47,777 bases of DNA, taken from assembly GCA_019456185.1 (NCBI GenBank), contig VRUH01000020.1, forward strand, positions 1 through 47,777. Reading direction: 5' to 3'. This document shows, one piece after another, positions 18,990-27,673 of this stretch (the stretch's first letter is position 1; each line of letters begins with the position of its first letter). The translations under genes and the position numbers were made by a program. Below the pieces are notes generated by a model. The model did no database searches, was not told the origin of the DNA, and saw nothing but the letters and a program-made list of their open reading frames with translations. This DNA comes from Candidatus Glassbacteria bacterium. GTDB taxonomy: Bacteria > Gemmatimonadota > Glassbacteria > GWA2-58-10.

Positions 18990-19739
18990 TCACACGGTGC
19001 TCTTGACCATTCCGAACCTGCGCTCCCGTTTCTGGTAGTCGAGAACTGCCTGGTAAAGGTCGGGTTTGCGGAAATCAGGCCAGAGCACGGAGGTAATGTA
19101 AATTTCGGTATAGGCAATCTGCCAGAGCAGGAAATTACTTACCCTGAATTCACCGCTCGTGCGGATCAGCAGATCGGGGTCCGGGAGATCTCGGGTGTAA
19201 AGGCTGCGGGCCACTGTCTCCTCGTCGATTTCTCCCGGATCGAGAGACCCGGCGGCCACCCGGCGGCTGATCTCCCGCACCGCGTCGACAATCTCGCTGC
19301 GGCTGCTGTAGCTGATCGCCAGATTGAGCACCATCGAGCTGCAATCGGCCGTGTACTCCATCGCCTCGACCAGGGCTCCCCTGACCGCGGGCGCCACTTT
19401 TTCCATGCGCCCCAGGCACTGGAGACGGATATCGTTTTCCTTGAGATTTTCACGTTCCCGCTCGATATAATGTCTCAGCAGGCGCATCAGCACCTTGATC
19501 TCCGCTGCGGGCCGCTTCCAGTTTTCCTCGCTGAAGGCGTAGAGCGTCAGCGCCGCGCAGCCGATCTCGCGGCAGCCCTCGACCACGTCTCGTACGGCGT
19601 GCATCCCGTGCTGGTGACCGAAAACACGGGGCTTGCCTCTCTCCTGCGCCCAGCGACCATTACCGTCCATGATAATTGCCACGTGGTGCGGAATATTGCC
19701 GCCGGCGATCACCCGTTCTTTCAGACTTAGTTCGCTCAT
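18990..19739 (-). CDS. uppS: Undecaprenyl diphosphate synthase UppS
   Basis: A cis-prenyltransferase that extends farnesyl diphosphate with isopentenyl diphosphate to the C55 carrier lipid for peptidoglycan and other polymers. From the ATG at 19739 it is 249 residues. Seen: the catalytic aspartate D25 in AIIMDGNGRWA, the HxxG region (GHQHGMHAVRD), YAFSEENWKRP and the late signature DLLIRTSGEFRVSNFLLWQIAYTE. The in-frame stretch up to 19826 is unlikely coding; AAGGG sits just before the chosen ATG. First gene of the uppS-cdsA-dxr-rseP operon. Confidence 0.96.
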   Translation of the reverse strand: MSELSLKERVIAGGNIPHHVAIIMDGNGRWAQERGKPRVFGHQHGMHAVRDVVEGCREIGCAALTLYAFSEENWKRPAAEIKVLMRLLRHYIERERENLKENDIRLQCLGRMEKVAPAVRGALVEAMEYTADCSSMVLNLAISYSSRSEIVDAVREISRRVAAGSLDPGEIDEETVARSLYTRDLPDPDLLIRTSGEFRVSNFLLWQIAYTEIYITSVLWPDFRKPDLYQAVLDYQKRERRFGMVKSTV

Positions 19740-19777
19740 AAAACCCTTGATGCTGAATTTTCCGGGACAGTCAATAT

Positions 19778-19806
19778 AAGTTATCACCAAATCTAAATTT
19801 TGGCAA
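19778..19806 (-). promoter_or_regulatory. Possible promoter for uppS-cdsA-dxr-rseP
   Basis: On the minus strand TTGCCA (19801-19806), a 17-base spacer and TAACTT (19778-19783). The -10 box is weak, but the site lies just downstream of the frr terminator and about 40 bases before uppS. Confidence 0.4.
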
Positions 19807-19832
19807 CAGAGCAAGGCCTGTTTCATCCCGGA

Positions 19833-19871
19833 GATAAAATAAAATCCCCGCCGTCATCTCCAGCGGGGATT
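19833..19871 (-). terminator. Terminator after frr
   Basis: On the minus strand a 9-bp stem (AATCCCCGC / GCGGGGATT, 19863-19871 and 19843-19851) with an 11-base loop, followed by a T-rich tract (TTTTATTTTATC). It separates the rplM-to-frr operon from uppS. Confidence 0.8.
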
Positions 19872-19919
19872 GATCTATTTGTTTGCACCCAAAAGTGTTA
19901 GAGAAAGACATCTCCGTGC

Positions 19920-20477
19920 TCAGACTTCCATGATTTCCTCTTCCTTGTGCTTGAGCCCTTTGTCCAGCTTCCTGATATAACTGTCCGTGAGTTCCTGGAC
20001 CTTATCCATATCGGTGTGCATCTGGTCCTCGCTCACCTCGCTGTCCTTCTGAGCCTGCTTGAGGCTGTCATTAGCTTCCTTGCGGGCGTGGCGGACGCTA
20101 ACCCGTCCCTGCTCGGAGATCTTGTGGGCCATCTTGACCATTTCTTTGCGCCGCTCTTCGTTGAGAGCCGGGATCGGAATTCTGATCACCTGGCCGTCGT
20201 TCGACGGGGTCAGGCCGATATCCGAGGTCTGGATCGCTTTCATGATCGGACCCACCTGAGTCTTGTCCCAGGGCTGAACCAGCAACAGGCGGGGTTCCGG
20301 GGCGCTGACAGTGCCAAGCTGGTTGAGCGGCATTTTGGAGCCGTAGGCATCGACCTGCAGATGTTCGATCAGGGCCGGGGAGGCCTTGCCGGTGCGGATA
20401 CCGGCGAACTCGTGACGGATACCCTCCAGGGCGCTCTTCATCTTCTCTTCAACTTCCTCGAGCAATTTTTCGTTCAT
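19920..20477 (-). CDS. frr: Ribosome recycling factor
   Basis: Splits post-termination ribosomes together with EF-G. The 185-residue protein has the full RRF pattern: [20 protein letters not shown] near 28-48, [21 protein letters not shown], and the helical C-terminal part with [27 protein letters not shown]. The ATG at 20477 overlaps the pyrH stop in an ATGA junction, so it is translationally coupled. The pyrH-frr pair is one of the most conserved bacterial gene orders. Confidence 0.98.
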   Translation of the reverse strand: MNEKLLEEVEEKMKSALEGIRHEFAGIRTGKASPALIEHLQVDAYGSKMPLNQLGTVSAPEPRLLLVQPWDKTQVGPIMKAIQTSDIGLTPSNDGQVIRIPIPALNEERRKEMVKMAHKISEQGRVSVRHARKEANDSLKQAQKDSEVSEDQMHTDMDKVQELTDSYIRKLDKGLKHKEEEIMEV

Positions 20478-21193
20478 TTTTCATCCTCCACGATTGTTCC
20501 GATGTGTTCGCCCGCCACTATCTTCGGCAGCGCCCCTTTCCTGCCCATGTTAAAGACCTGGATCGGGAGGTGATTGTCCATGCACAGCGAGATAGCCGTG
20601 GTGTCCATCACCCTGATTTCTTTCTGGAGAACCTCGAGATAGGTCAGGCGGGGAATGAATTCGGCGGTTTTGTCCTTAACCGGATCGGCGGTGTAGATAC
20701 CGTCAACCTTGGTCCCTTTCAGGATCACCTGGCTCTCGGTTTCGATCGCCCGCAGCACGGCCGCGGTATCGGTCGAGAAATACGGGTTGCCCGTACCGCC
20801 GGCGAAAATCACGACCCGTTTCTTTTCCAGATGCCTGATCGCCCGGCGGCGGATGTAGGGTTCGGCGAGCTGCTCCATCCGGATCGCGGTCATCACCCTG
20901 GTGGCGACTCCGCGGGATTCCAGCAGATTCTGCACGGCCAGAGCGTTGATCACTGTGGCCAGCATCCCCATGTAGTCGGCGGATACCCGCTCGATCCCCT
21001 GCTCGGAGGCCATCGTGCCGCGGATGATATTGCCGCCGCCGATAACCAGGCCCAGTTCGACTCCGTTGGACTGCAACTGTTCAATATCTGTAATCAGGGT
21101 ATCGAGACTGCCGGGGGCCAACTGCTGGCTGTCGGAGGAAAGGGATTCCCCGCTCAACTTCAGCAGCACTCTGCTGTACTTTAGTCCGGCCAT
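20474..21193 (-). CDS. pyrH: UMP kinase PyrH
   Basis: Phosphorylates UMP to UDP with ATP; hexameric, usually GTP-activated and UTP-inhibited, cytoplasmic. The 239 residues belong to the amino-acid-kinase fold: [11 protein letters not shown] at 8-18, [12 protein letters not shown] near 50, [31 protein letters not shown] and [12 protein letters not shown]. It lies between tsf and frr as expected. The 86-base gap to tsf shows nothing special. The conserved gene order and full motifs leave little doubt. Confidence 0.98.
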   Translation of the reverse strand: MAGLKYSRVLLKLSGESLSSDSQQLAPGSLDTLITDIEQLQSNGVELGLVIGGGNIIRGTMASEQGIERVSADYMGMLATVINALAVQNLLESRGVATRVMTAIRMEQLAEPYIRRRAIRHLEKKRVVIFAGGTGNPYFSTDTAAVLRAIETESQVILKGTKVDGIYTADPVKDKTAEFIPRLTYLEVLQKEIRVMDTTAISLCMDNHLPIQVFNMGRKGALPKIVAGEHIGTIVEDEK

Positions 21194-21279
21194 CAGAGAT
21201 CAGGGGGATGGGAGAAAGTTACCGGCGGGCGCCCGCAGAACCTGCTTACGCCCTCCATTAAGACGCGTGGTCAATCCGG

Positions 21280-21873
21280 TTACTCGCCAAGCTGGAAACG
21301 GGCGAACCGGCGCACCTGGACGTTCTCGCCAAGCTTGGCGGCTGCTTCCCGAATCAAGGTTCCGATCATCGTATCGGGATTCTTGACGAACGGCTGCTCC
21401 AGCAGGCAGACCTCCTGAAAATACTTGTTCATACGGCCTTCGACAATCTTTTCGACCACATTTTCAGGTTTGCCGCTGGCAAGCGCCTGTTCCTGATAAA
21501 TCGTCTTTTCCTTCTCGATTAGATCGGGATCGATTTCCTCCCGGCTGATTGCGTCGGGATTGGAAGCCGCGATATGCATGGCAATGTTCTTGGCCAGGTC
21601 CTTGAAGTCATCGGTCAGGGCCACGAAATCCGTCTCGCAGTTTATCTCCACCAGCACGCCGATCTTACCGCCCATGTGGATATATGAATGGACCACGCCC
21701 TCCCGGGCTTCCCGGTCCTGGCGCTTGGCGGCCTTCATCGCACCTTTTTTGCGCAGAATCCCGGTAGCTTTTTCCTGGTCGCCGCCTGCCTCTTCCAGCG
21801 CGCGCTTGCAGTCCATCATGCCAGCGCCGGATGCTTTACGCAGAGCCTGTACGGCGGCCGCACTGATTGCCAT
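21280..21873 (-). CDS. tsf: Elongation factor Ts (short form)
   Basis: The guanine-nucleotide exchange factor of EF-Tu. The N-terminal UBA-like domain (ALRKASGAGMMDCKRALEEAGGD) and the core signature (GVLVEINCETDFVA, with TDFV contacting EF-Tu) are visible. At 197 residues it is the short type with one core subdomain, as in Thermus and several other phyla, not the ~280-residue E. coli type. The ATG at 21873 has GAGGTG upstream. It follows rpsB, as nearly always. Confidence 0.97.
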   Translation of the reverse strand: MAISAAAVQALRKASGAGMMDCKRALEEAGGDQEKATGILRKKGAMKAAKRQDREAREGVVHSYIHMGGKIGVLVEINCETDFVALTDDFKDLAKNIAMHIAASNPDAISREEIDPDLIEKEKTIYQEQALASGKPENVVEKIVEGRMNKYFQEVCLLEQPFVKNPDTMIGTLIREAAAKLGENVQVRRFARFQLGE

Positions 21874-21959
21874 ACTAACACCTCATCCCCAATAGCATTG
21901 TCGAAACGATAAACGAATTGAGTCCGCCACCCCGTCTTCACCCCACACTGCGAAAGCGC

Positions 21960-23168
21960 TTAGTCGGCTTTCTTGTCCGCCGCCTTTTTCTTGGACGCGG
22001 AAGCGGACGAACTCTTGGCGGTACTCTTCTTTGCAGCGATCTTACCCTTACTCTCTGTCTTCTTTTGAGCCTGAGCTTTCTCAGCGCCGGATTTCCTGGC
22101 GGCGGCACTCTTCCTGGCTGCCGCAGTCTTCCCGGCCGGAGCGCTCTTCTGCTTCGTATCGGCGGCTTTTTTCTCCGCGGCCGGTTTATCCCTGGCGGCG
22201 GCTTCCTTAGGCTTGGGAGCTGCTTTAGCCTTACCGCTCTTTTCGGACGGCCTGGCCGAGGATTCCTTGCTGGCCGATGCGCTCCTGGCGGAGTCGGCCT
22301 TCTGCGGCCCGGCCGATACAGCTGCCGGCGCCGGCGCTCCGCCCTCGCCCACAGTCCTCTTCTTGCGGCTGCGGCGACGCGGACGGGACCTGCGGCCCTG
22401 CTCTCCCGCTGCGGCGCGGGCTTCGAACGGACCCCTCTGCTCCGCTTCCTGCTTCTCCGCTTCCCTGACCGCGGCTTTCTGATCGAACTCTGACTTACCG
22501 TCCATCACCGCATCGGCGATAGCCTCGGTGATAACCTTTACCGAACGGATCGCGTCATCGTTACCGGCCACGGGGAAGGCGATCTTCTCCGGGTCGGCGT
22601 TGGTATCGATCAGGGCGATCAACGGGATACCGAGCTTATTGGCCTCAGCCACCGCGATTTTCTCTTTCTGGGCATCCACAACGAACATCGCGCTGGGGAT
22701 ATCGGCCAGCAGCTTGATTCCTTCCAGGGTCTTTTTCAGCTTTTCCAGCTCGCGTTCCAGCGACAGGGCTTCTTTCTTGGCTCTCACCTCGAATTCGCCC
22801 TCGTCACGCATCCTCTCCAGTTCGCGCAGACGGCGGATATTCTTCTTGATCGTCTGGAAATTGGTCATCATGCCGCCGAGCCAGCGCTCGTTGACGTAAT
22901 ACATGCCACAGCGTTCAGCCTCGTCGCGGATGATGTCCTTGAGCTGCTTTTTGGTGCCCACGAACAGGATATTCCCGCCCTGCGAGGCGATATCGCGGAC
23001 CTTTTCGGCGGCCTGTTTGAGATGGTTGAGCGTTTTTTTCAGGTCGATGATATGAATGCCGTTGCGCTCGGCGAAGATGAATTTTTTCATCTTCGGGTTC
23101 CAGCGCCTGGTCTGGTGACCGAAATGTACTCCTGATTCCAACAGATCCTGGATAGTCGGAAATGTCAT
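21960..23168 (-). CDS. rpsB: 30S ribosomal protein S2 with long basic C-terminal tail
   Basis: The first about 228 residues are a normal S2: ESGVHFGHQTRRWNPKMKKFIF, NILFVGTKKQ, YYVNERWLGGMMTNF, and the DTNADP and AFPVAGNDDAIRS signatures. About 174 more residues follow, made almost only of Lys, Ala, Arg, Ser, Glu and Pro, including RRSRPRRRSRKKR near 259-271 and histone-H1-like repeats of AAARKS and KKAAD type. The ATG at 23168 has GGAG nearby; a TTG one codon earlier is less likely. A 7-bp hairpin (AACCGCC / GGCGGTT, 23226-23242) lies in the leader and could be a regulatory site. Normal S2 is about 230-260 residues. Confidence 0.97.
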   Translation of the reverse strand: MTFPTIQDLLESGVHFGHQTRRWNPKMKKFIFAERNGIHIIDLKKTLNHLKQAAEKVRDIASQGGNILFVGTKKQLKDIIRDEAERCGMYYVNERWLGGMMTNFQTIKKNIRRLRELERMRDEGEFEVRAKKEALSLERELEKLKKTLEGIKLLADIPSAMFVVDAQKEKIAVAEANKLGIPLIALIDTNADPEKIAFPVAGNDDAIRSVKVITEAIADAVMDGKSEFDQKAAVREAEKQEAEQRGPFEARAAAGEQGRRSRPRRRSRKKRTVGEGGAPAPAAVSAGPQKADSARSASASKESSARPSEKSGKAKAAPKPKEAAARDKPAAEKKAADTKQKSAPAGKTAAARKSAAARKSGAEKAQAQKKTESKGKIAAKKSTAKSSSASASKKKAADKKAD

Positions 23169-23281
23169 CAACTCTCCTTCGGGGGATTGCCTCCCACGGT
23201 GTTTAACTGCAAATACATGCGTTGCAACCGCCCCCGGCGGTTAAGCAATATTGAATTACAAGATCTACCGATTCGCCGGTA

Positions 23282-23680
23282 TTAACGCTTCGAGAACTGG
23301 AAGCGTTTGCGAGCCTTGGGCTGTCCGTACTTCTTGCGCTCGACCATCCTCGGGTCGCGGGTCAACAGGCCCTCTTTGCGCAGCGCGGACCTGTGAGCCT
23401 CGTCAAGCTCAACCAGGGCGCGGGCCAGGCCCAGACGGATAGCTCCCGCCTGCCCGCTGACTCCGCCGCCTGAAACGTTAACCCGGATTTTATACTGACC
23501 CACGGTTTCGGTAGCGGCCAGGGGCTGCTCGACCAACTGGACATGGGTCGGACGCACGAAATAATCGCTCAGACTGCGGCCGTTGATTACCCACTCTCCC
23601 TTGCCGGGGCTGACAAATACCCTGGCTACACTGCTCTTGCGCCTTCCGACCGTCTTGACCACATTGCTATCCTTGTCCAA
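23282..23680 (-). CDS. rpsI: 30S ribosomal protein S9
   Basis: A small-subunit protein whose C-terminal tail reaches the P-site tRNA anticodon loop. The 132 residues show [25 protein letters not shown] at the start, the [19 protein letters not shown] signature and the invariant basic end with [18 protein letters not shown]. The start is TTG at 23680, backed by a perfect GGAGGT site 8 bases upstream, and no ATG fits better. It follows rplM by 81 bases, the universal pair. Confidence 0.98.
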   Translation of the reverse strand: MDKDSNVVKTVGRRKSSVARVFVSPGKGEWVINGRSLSDYFVRPTHVQLVEQPLAATETVGQYKIRVNVSGGGVSGQAGAIRLGLARALVELDEAHRSALRKEGLLTRDPRMVERKKYGQPKARKRFQFSKR

Positions 23681-23761
23681 ACTGACTGACCTCCATTAAT
23701 TAATCAACCGGTACCGGACCGCTCGCCCGCAAACCCGGGCAGCCGGAGCGGACGAGTTTGT

Positions 23762-24190
23762 TCAGATCTCCATCGCCTGCGGCTGCTGCGACTGATGGGG
23801 ATGGTCTGAACCCGCATATACTTTCAACTTTTTGAGCTGGCTGCGGCCGAGACGGTTATGCGGGAGCATTCCTTTGACCGCTTTCATAATCACGCGCTCG
23901 GGGTGCGCCTGCAGCATCTTGTCCAGCCGGACTGTCTTTGCTCCGCCGGGGTAGCCGCTGTGCCGGAAGTAGTGCTTCTGCTCCATTTTTCTGCCGGTAA
24001 GGCGAATTTTTTCGGCGTTGACCACAATCACGAAATCGCCGGTATCCAGGTGGGGAGCGAAGTACGGTTTGTGCTTGCCCCTGAGCACCCGGGAGATTTC
24101 GGTGGCCAGCCTGCCGAGCACCTTGCCGCTGGCGTCGACCACATACCACTTTTTTTCGATATCTGTCGGTTTAACCGAGAATGTCTGCAT
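23762..24190 (-). CDS. rplM: 50S ribosomal protein L13
   Basis: An early-assembly large-subunit protein. From the ATG at 24190 it has 142 residues, the standard length. Seen: [60 protein letters not shown] and MLPHNRLGR. The last about 15 residues ([15 protein letters not shown]) are normal in position. An in-frame GTG three codons earlier is possible; GGGTGGGA sits just before the ATG. First gene of rplM-rpsI-rpsB-tsf-pyrH-frr. In known bacteria L13 controls its own operon, and a leader terminator is present here. Confidence 0.98.
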   Translation of the reverse strand: MQTFSVKPTDIEKKWYVVDASGKVLGRLATEISRVLRGKHKPYFAPHLDTGDFVIVVNAEKIRLTGRKMEQKHYFRHSGYPGGAKTVRLDKMLQAHPERVIMKAVKGMLPHNRLGRSQLKKLKVYAGSDHPHQSQQPQAMEI

Positions 24191-24245
24191 TAATCCCACC
24201 CGGAGTACTGTTTGCCGCCGTTAACGTTAAAATTTATTACAGTTG

Positions 24246-24284
24246 AAAAAGGCGTGCGGCAGTACCTGAATTATGCCGCGCGCC
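24246..24284 (-). terminator. Intrinsic terminator in the rplM leader (or end of preceding operon)
   Basis: On the minus strand an 11-bp stem with one mismatch (24274-24284 with 24251-24261), a 12-base loop, then TTTTTC. It lies downstream of the predicted rplM promoter and 56 bases before the rplM start, so it could be an attenuator; it could equally be the terminator of the barrel-protein gene at 24360-25580. Confidence 0.7.
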
Positions 24285-24312
24285 ACCCGACTTGCCGTAA
24301 AACAGATCAGAT

Positions 24313-24341
24313 AAACTAACAGGCTGTAAATCTATTGTCAA
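24313..24341 (-). promoter_or_regulatory. Promoter for the rplM-rpsI operon
   Basis: On the minus strand TTGACA (24336-24341), a 17-base spacer and TAGTTT (24313-24318). It gives a leader of about 115 bases that contains the terminator-like hairpin. Confidence 0.65.
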
Positions 24342-24359
24342 TAGATTTTTATTTGGTTT

Positions 24360-25580
24360 TCACTCGCCAACGCCCCGGCGGCGCGGGATCCTGGTCCATT
24401 TTTCGAAAAGTGACAGGGAAACGGACAACCTGAGTACATCCTCGACAGGATAGGCCGGATTATCCACTTCGCGGTTGATGAATTCCAGCGCCACATCGAT
24501 CAGCCCGTTGTTGCGCCCGAAATAGCTGCCGCAGCCCACGCTTATCACCCGTTCGCTGACCGCGGCCCCATCGAGACGGTATCCCAGCGTGGTCTTGCTG
24601 TAGCCGGCCCGGAGAGGAAACGAGCGGTACCAGGGAGTATTCTCGCCGCGACCGGGCAGAAACTCAGCGCCCAGGCACCAGCGCCACTGATCGTCGGCGG
24701 TAACCGGGTCATTGAGCGGCAGGTCGGACTCGCTCCAGCCCTCGTACTCGAGATCGGCGCCGAGCACAATGCGCGCGCCAACCCGCTGGGAAATCCCCAT
24801 CCGCCAGCTCATCGGAAAATCCAGCCCCGTCGACTGCGTAACGACAATTCCGCTGTTAAGGTTGCCGTCGCGGTAGATCAGCTCACGGTCCCTGTCGCCG
24901 CGGGTGGACGCGGTATACGAAAAGCCGAGGTTTGTCCAGCCGAAAGAGGTGAACAAGCCCACGGTTGGCCTCAGATAGGAGTACTTGTCGTTGAACGCGT
25001 CGCGGCTGTCGACATAGGCCTTGTCCTGGAAGAACAGGCTGCGCGTGCGCTCGGCCTTGCCGAACATCCAGTCGATACCCAGGCCCAGCGCCACGTGGTC
25101 GCCCAGGCTGCGGGCGATAGAAAACCGGCTGATATACAGGCCGCCCTCCGACTGCACGTGCCGCGCCATCCGGTTTTCGATAAACGGCACGGAAACCGTG
25201 TCGGTGTATTCCCAGTTCAGATCGCGCCACTGGTATATTCCCCAGCCTACCACGAACTTGAAGTAGGACGGGAAAATGGCGCGCAGCCCGAGAAAATTGT
25301 TCGTGCGCAGGTCGTACCGGCTGGTCCCGTCATCCAGGCTCGTGTAGTCCTGGGCCATGCCGCCGCTGAATCCCGAGCGCCAGAAATTGACCGTCCGGGC
25401 CGGGTTGGTGAACGAGAAATCCTCGCCCCTGATCGCGGTGCTCACTCCGCCCATTCCCCTGCTGCGGGCATCGGAGGAAGAGACCGGCAACCCCAGGTGT
25501 GGCGCGGCGAACCGCGATTCGGCCCGCAGGATCGGTGAACCAAGCAGAGTGAGCAGTAACAATGTCAGGAGACAGCGCAT
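24360..25580 (-). CDS. PorV/FadL-like outer-membrane beta-barrel protein
   Basis: The 406 residues begin with a clear signal peptide (MRCLLTLLLLTLLGSPILRAES, cleavage near 20). Just after is the motif SSSDARSRGMGGVSTAIRGEDFSFTNPA, typical of the FadL/OmpP1 and PorV/UPF0164 outer-membrane families, and the rest alternates aromatic and polar residues as in amphipathic strands, ending in a C-terminal strand. The exact role is unknown: PorV-type proteins act as shuttles of type IX secretion, FadL types import hydrophobic compounds. T9SS-type C-terminal domains elsewhere in the window favour the first but do not prove it. It follows the lipoprotein gene by 22 bases and is likely co-transcribed. 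Confidence 0.75.
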   Translation of the reverse strand: MRCLLTLLLLTLLGSPILRAESRFAAPHLGLPVSSSDARSRGMGGVSTAIRGEDFSFTNPARTVNFWRSGFSGGMAQDYTSLDDGTSRYDLRTNNFLGLRAIFPSYFKFVVGWGIYQWRDLNWEYTDTVSVPFIENRMARHVQSEGGLYISRFSIARSLGDHVALGLGIDWMFGKAERTRSLFFQDKAYVDSRDAFNDKYSYLRPTVGLFTSFGWTNLGFSYTASTRGDRDRELIYRDGNLNSGIVVTQSTGLDFPMSWRMGISQRVGARIVLGADLEYEGWSESDLPLNDPVTADDQWRWCLGAEFLPGRGENTPWYRSFPLRAGYSKTTLGYRLDGAAVSERVISVGCGSYFGRNNGLIDVALEFINREVDNPAYPVEDVLRLSVSLSLFEKWTRIPRRRGVGE

Positions 25581-25602
25581 ATCAGATTCCGGTCGATTTC
25601 AA

Positions 25603-26838
25603 TTATGGTTTCGCGTCCGCCGGCGCGTCGGTGTAAATCAGCTCCAGCACCGGACGGTATCTCTCCTCGGGCCAGTCCGGCGGATAGAACTGCATGAATC
25701 CGCCCACGTTGACACCGGTATTGCTGCCCAGCACCAGATAGTAATCCGTGCCGGTACTGTCCAGCACCAGCACCCGCTGGACTCCGAGAGTCACATCCAG
25801 GGCCAGGCTGTCCGTGTCGAAACCGACACCCTGGCTGGCGGAAACGGCGGTCAGCTCCTGCTCCACGAATTCCTTTCCATCGGTGGCGAATACGATCACC
25901 TGGAACGTGTCGACATAGGCCGCCTCGTACACCGAAATATGCAGGTGCGCCTTGTTGATCGTGGCGTCGGCGGGCAGCTGGGACAGGTCGTACTTGAGGA
26001 ATACCTGGCTGGACGGCTCCTCGCCGACTGTCAGCATGTCCGGATTCAGAGAACCGGTGAAGCTGGTGATCGTGGCATCCCCCTTGGCCCGCCGCTCTAA
26101 GGCTGCGTTGGTCGTGCTGCCGCTGATCCGGTAGACAATGTCGATCTGGCTGGCCACAGGTGAATCGGGGTTTAGCTCGCGACCGATCATGCTGAACCAT
26201 GCGTCCTGATCGGCGGGCACCAGTGCCAGTGGGAGAACGGTCTGCCCGGACTGAACGAACTCGTCCAGGGCCAGCGAATCCAGCCTGATCACCATCGTAT
26301 CCACCAAGGCCGAAACCAGTTCGGTACCAGCGAACCGGGAACTGCCCAGCAGTGCGCCGGGAGAGTAATCGCCGCCCGGAGTGGCCCACGGCTGGCCGTC
26401 GGCCGACTGGTTCCAGGTGACCTCGAGCTCCTCGAAATCCCGGTCGAGCTGGTAGACGTTAATATCGAGCGGAACGCCCGGGTTGTAGTTCTCATAGCTG
26501 ACGATAAACAGACGGAGGGTGGCGGAGACCACCTGCGCGTTCGAGGGCAATGGCACCAGGAAACTGAGCAGGCAGTGGATGCGGAATTTGTCGCGGTTCC
26601 CCACATAGATGCGCCCCTGCGCTCCGCGGTTCAGCGGTTCGGACGCCAGCGCGGCCGCCTCGAGCGGCTGATTGAGAACCAGCTGCTGCGGCAGTGTCCC
26701 CAGCGACCCGTCGGGAACCAGCAGAGTACCGCCGCCGCTGACGGTCTCCTCGCTGCAAGAACCGACCAGCAGTGCGATAAAAACGGCAAGCACAAACGGT
26801 ACGATTTTAGATCCGCTCAAAGTATCAGCTTCCCTCAT
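25603..26838 (-). CDS. DNRLRE-domain lipoprotein
   Basis: The 411-residue product has an N-terminal hydrophobic segment and a lipobox (LLVGSC, cysteine about 28), so it should be lipid-anchored. Two copies of a beta-sandwich module are visible: the first, about 70-225, has the DNRLRE pattern (SATLRLFIV ... DINVYQLDRDFEELEVTWNQSADGQPWATPGGDY), the second starts near 255 (SSQVFLKYDLSQLPADATINKAHLHISVYEA). DNRLRE modules occur in surface and secreted proteins, often as adhesive or carbohydrate-related domains. No catalytic domain is seen. Its close link to the barrel gene suggests the two work together at the outer membrane. Confidence 0.75.
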   Translation of the reverse strand: MREADTLSGSKIVPFVLAVFIALLVGSCSEETVSGGGTLLVPDGSLGTLPQQLVLNQPLEAAALASEPLNRGAQGRIYVGNRDKFRIHCLLSFLVPLPSNAQVVSATLRLFIVSYENYNPGVPLDINVYQLDRDFEELEVTWNQSADGQPWATPGGDYSPGALLGSSRFAGTELVSALVDTMVIRLDSLALDEFVQSGQTVLPLALVPADQDAWFSMIGRELNPDSPVASQIDIVYRISGSTTNAALERRAKGDATITSFTGSLNPDMLTVGEEPSSQVFLKYDLSQLPADATINKAHLHISVYEAAYVDTFQVIVFATDGKEFVEQELTAVSASQGVGFDTDSLALDVTLGVQRVLVLDSTGTDYYLVLGSNTGVNVGGFMQFYPPDWPEERYRPVLELIYTDAPADAKP

Positions 26839-27063
26839 CCCGAATGCCGGCGGGCCGGCGCAACTAAAAACTTCCTCCGCAAAGAACCGCGCTGGGAGGA
26901 AGGTGCACCCAACCGCAAAGTGCGAGAATTATGAAATATAATACAAGAGGCTCTTAGGGCCAAAGGATTTAATCCCGCGCAATCCGGGATCCTCATCTGG
27001 TGAGTAGTACTGCGTCAGCGGCAGGATAGTTCCATCGGGGCTCAGCGCTGCGGGCGGAGTTCT

Positions 27064-27090
27064 AGAAGCGTGTTTTTTCAACACGCTTCT
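27064..27090. other. Perfect 11-bp inverted repeat at the rnfA stop
   Basis: AGAAGCGTGTT, a 5-base loop TTTTC and AACACGCTTCT, overlapping the rnfA stop codon (27089-27091). No T run follows on either strand, so it may protect the 3' end of the rnf mRNA or act as a Rho-linked end. The 250-base gap 26839-27088 holds no gene that I can recognise. Confidence 0.6.
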
Positions 27091-27673
27091 ATTCCACCGA
27101 AAAGCCCGCGAAACCAAGAAACGCAATCGACATCAACCCGGCGCAGATCAGGGCTATCGGGACGCCTTCGAGGACTTTCGGCACGCGGGCCAGCTCCAGG
27201 CGCTCGCGGACCCCGGCCATCAGCACCAGGGCCAGGGTAAAGCCGATACCGGCCGAGAAACCCTGCACCAGCGCCTCGACCAGCGACAGCTCGTCGTCGA
27301 TATTGAGCACGGCCACGCCGAGAATCGCGCAGTTGGTGGTGATCAGCGGCAGGAATATACCCAGGGCCTGGTAGAGCGCCGGCGCGGTTTTCTCCATCGC
27401 CATCTCCACGAACTGAACGAGGCTGGCGATTACGAGGATAAACACGATCGTGCGCAGGTAAGTGATCCCGTGGGCGGAAAGCACCAGGTGGTACAACGGC
27501 CAGGTTACCAGGCTGGCGATCGTCATCACGAAAATCACGGCCATGCCCATGCCGAACGCGCTGCTGATATTGCGGCTGACGCCCATGAACGGGCAGAGGC
27601 CGAGGAACCGGGAGAGGACGAAATTGTTGATGAAAACCGTGGCGATAACGATTGTGAACAGGCTGTCAAACAT
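27089..27673 (-). CDS. rnfA: Rnf electron transport complex subunit RnfA
   Basis: An inner-membrane subunit of the Rnf ferredoxin:NAD oxidoreductase. From the ATG at 27673 the product is 194 residues with six hydrophobic helices. Diagnostic segments: NNFVLSRFLGLCPFMGVSR, AMEKTAPALYQALGIFLPLITTNCAILGV and QGFSAGIGFTLALVLMAGVRERLE. The conserved cysteines in the GLCPF and TNCAI segments are those placed around an intramembrane iron centre in known complexes. It overlaps rnfE by one base (TGATG). The NqrE paralogue is similar, but linkage to rnfC, D, G and E settles the call. rnfB does not follow. Confidence 0.94.
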   Translation of the reverse strand: MFDSLFTIVIATVFINNFVLSRFLGLCPFMGVSRNISSAFGMGMAVIFVMTIASLVTWPLYHLVLSAHGITYLRTIVFILVIASLVQFVEMAMEKTAPALYQALGIFLPLITTNCAILGVAVLNIDDELSLVEALVQGFSAGIGFTLALVLMAGVRERLELARVPKVLEGVPIALICAGLMSIAFLGFAGFSVE

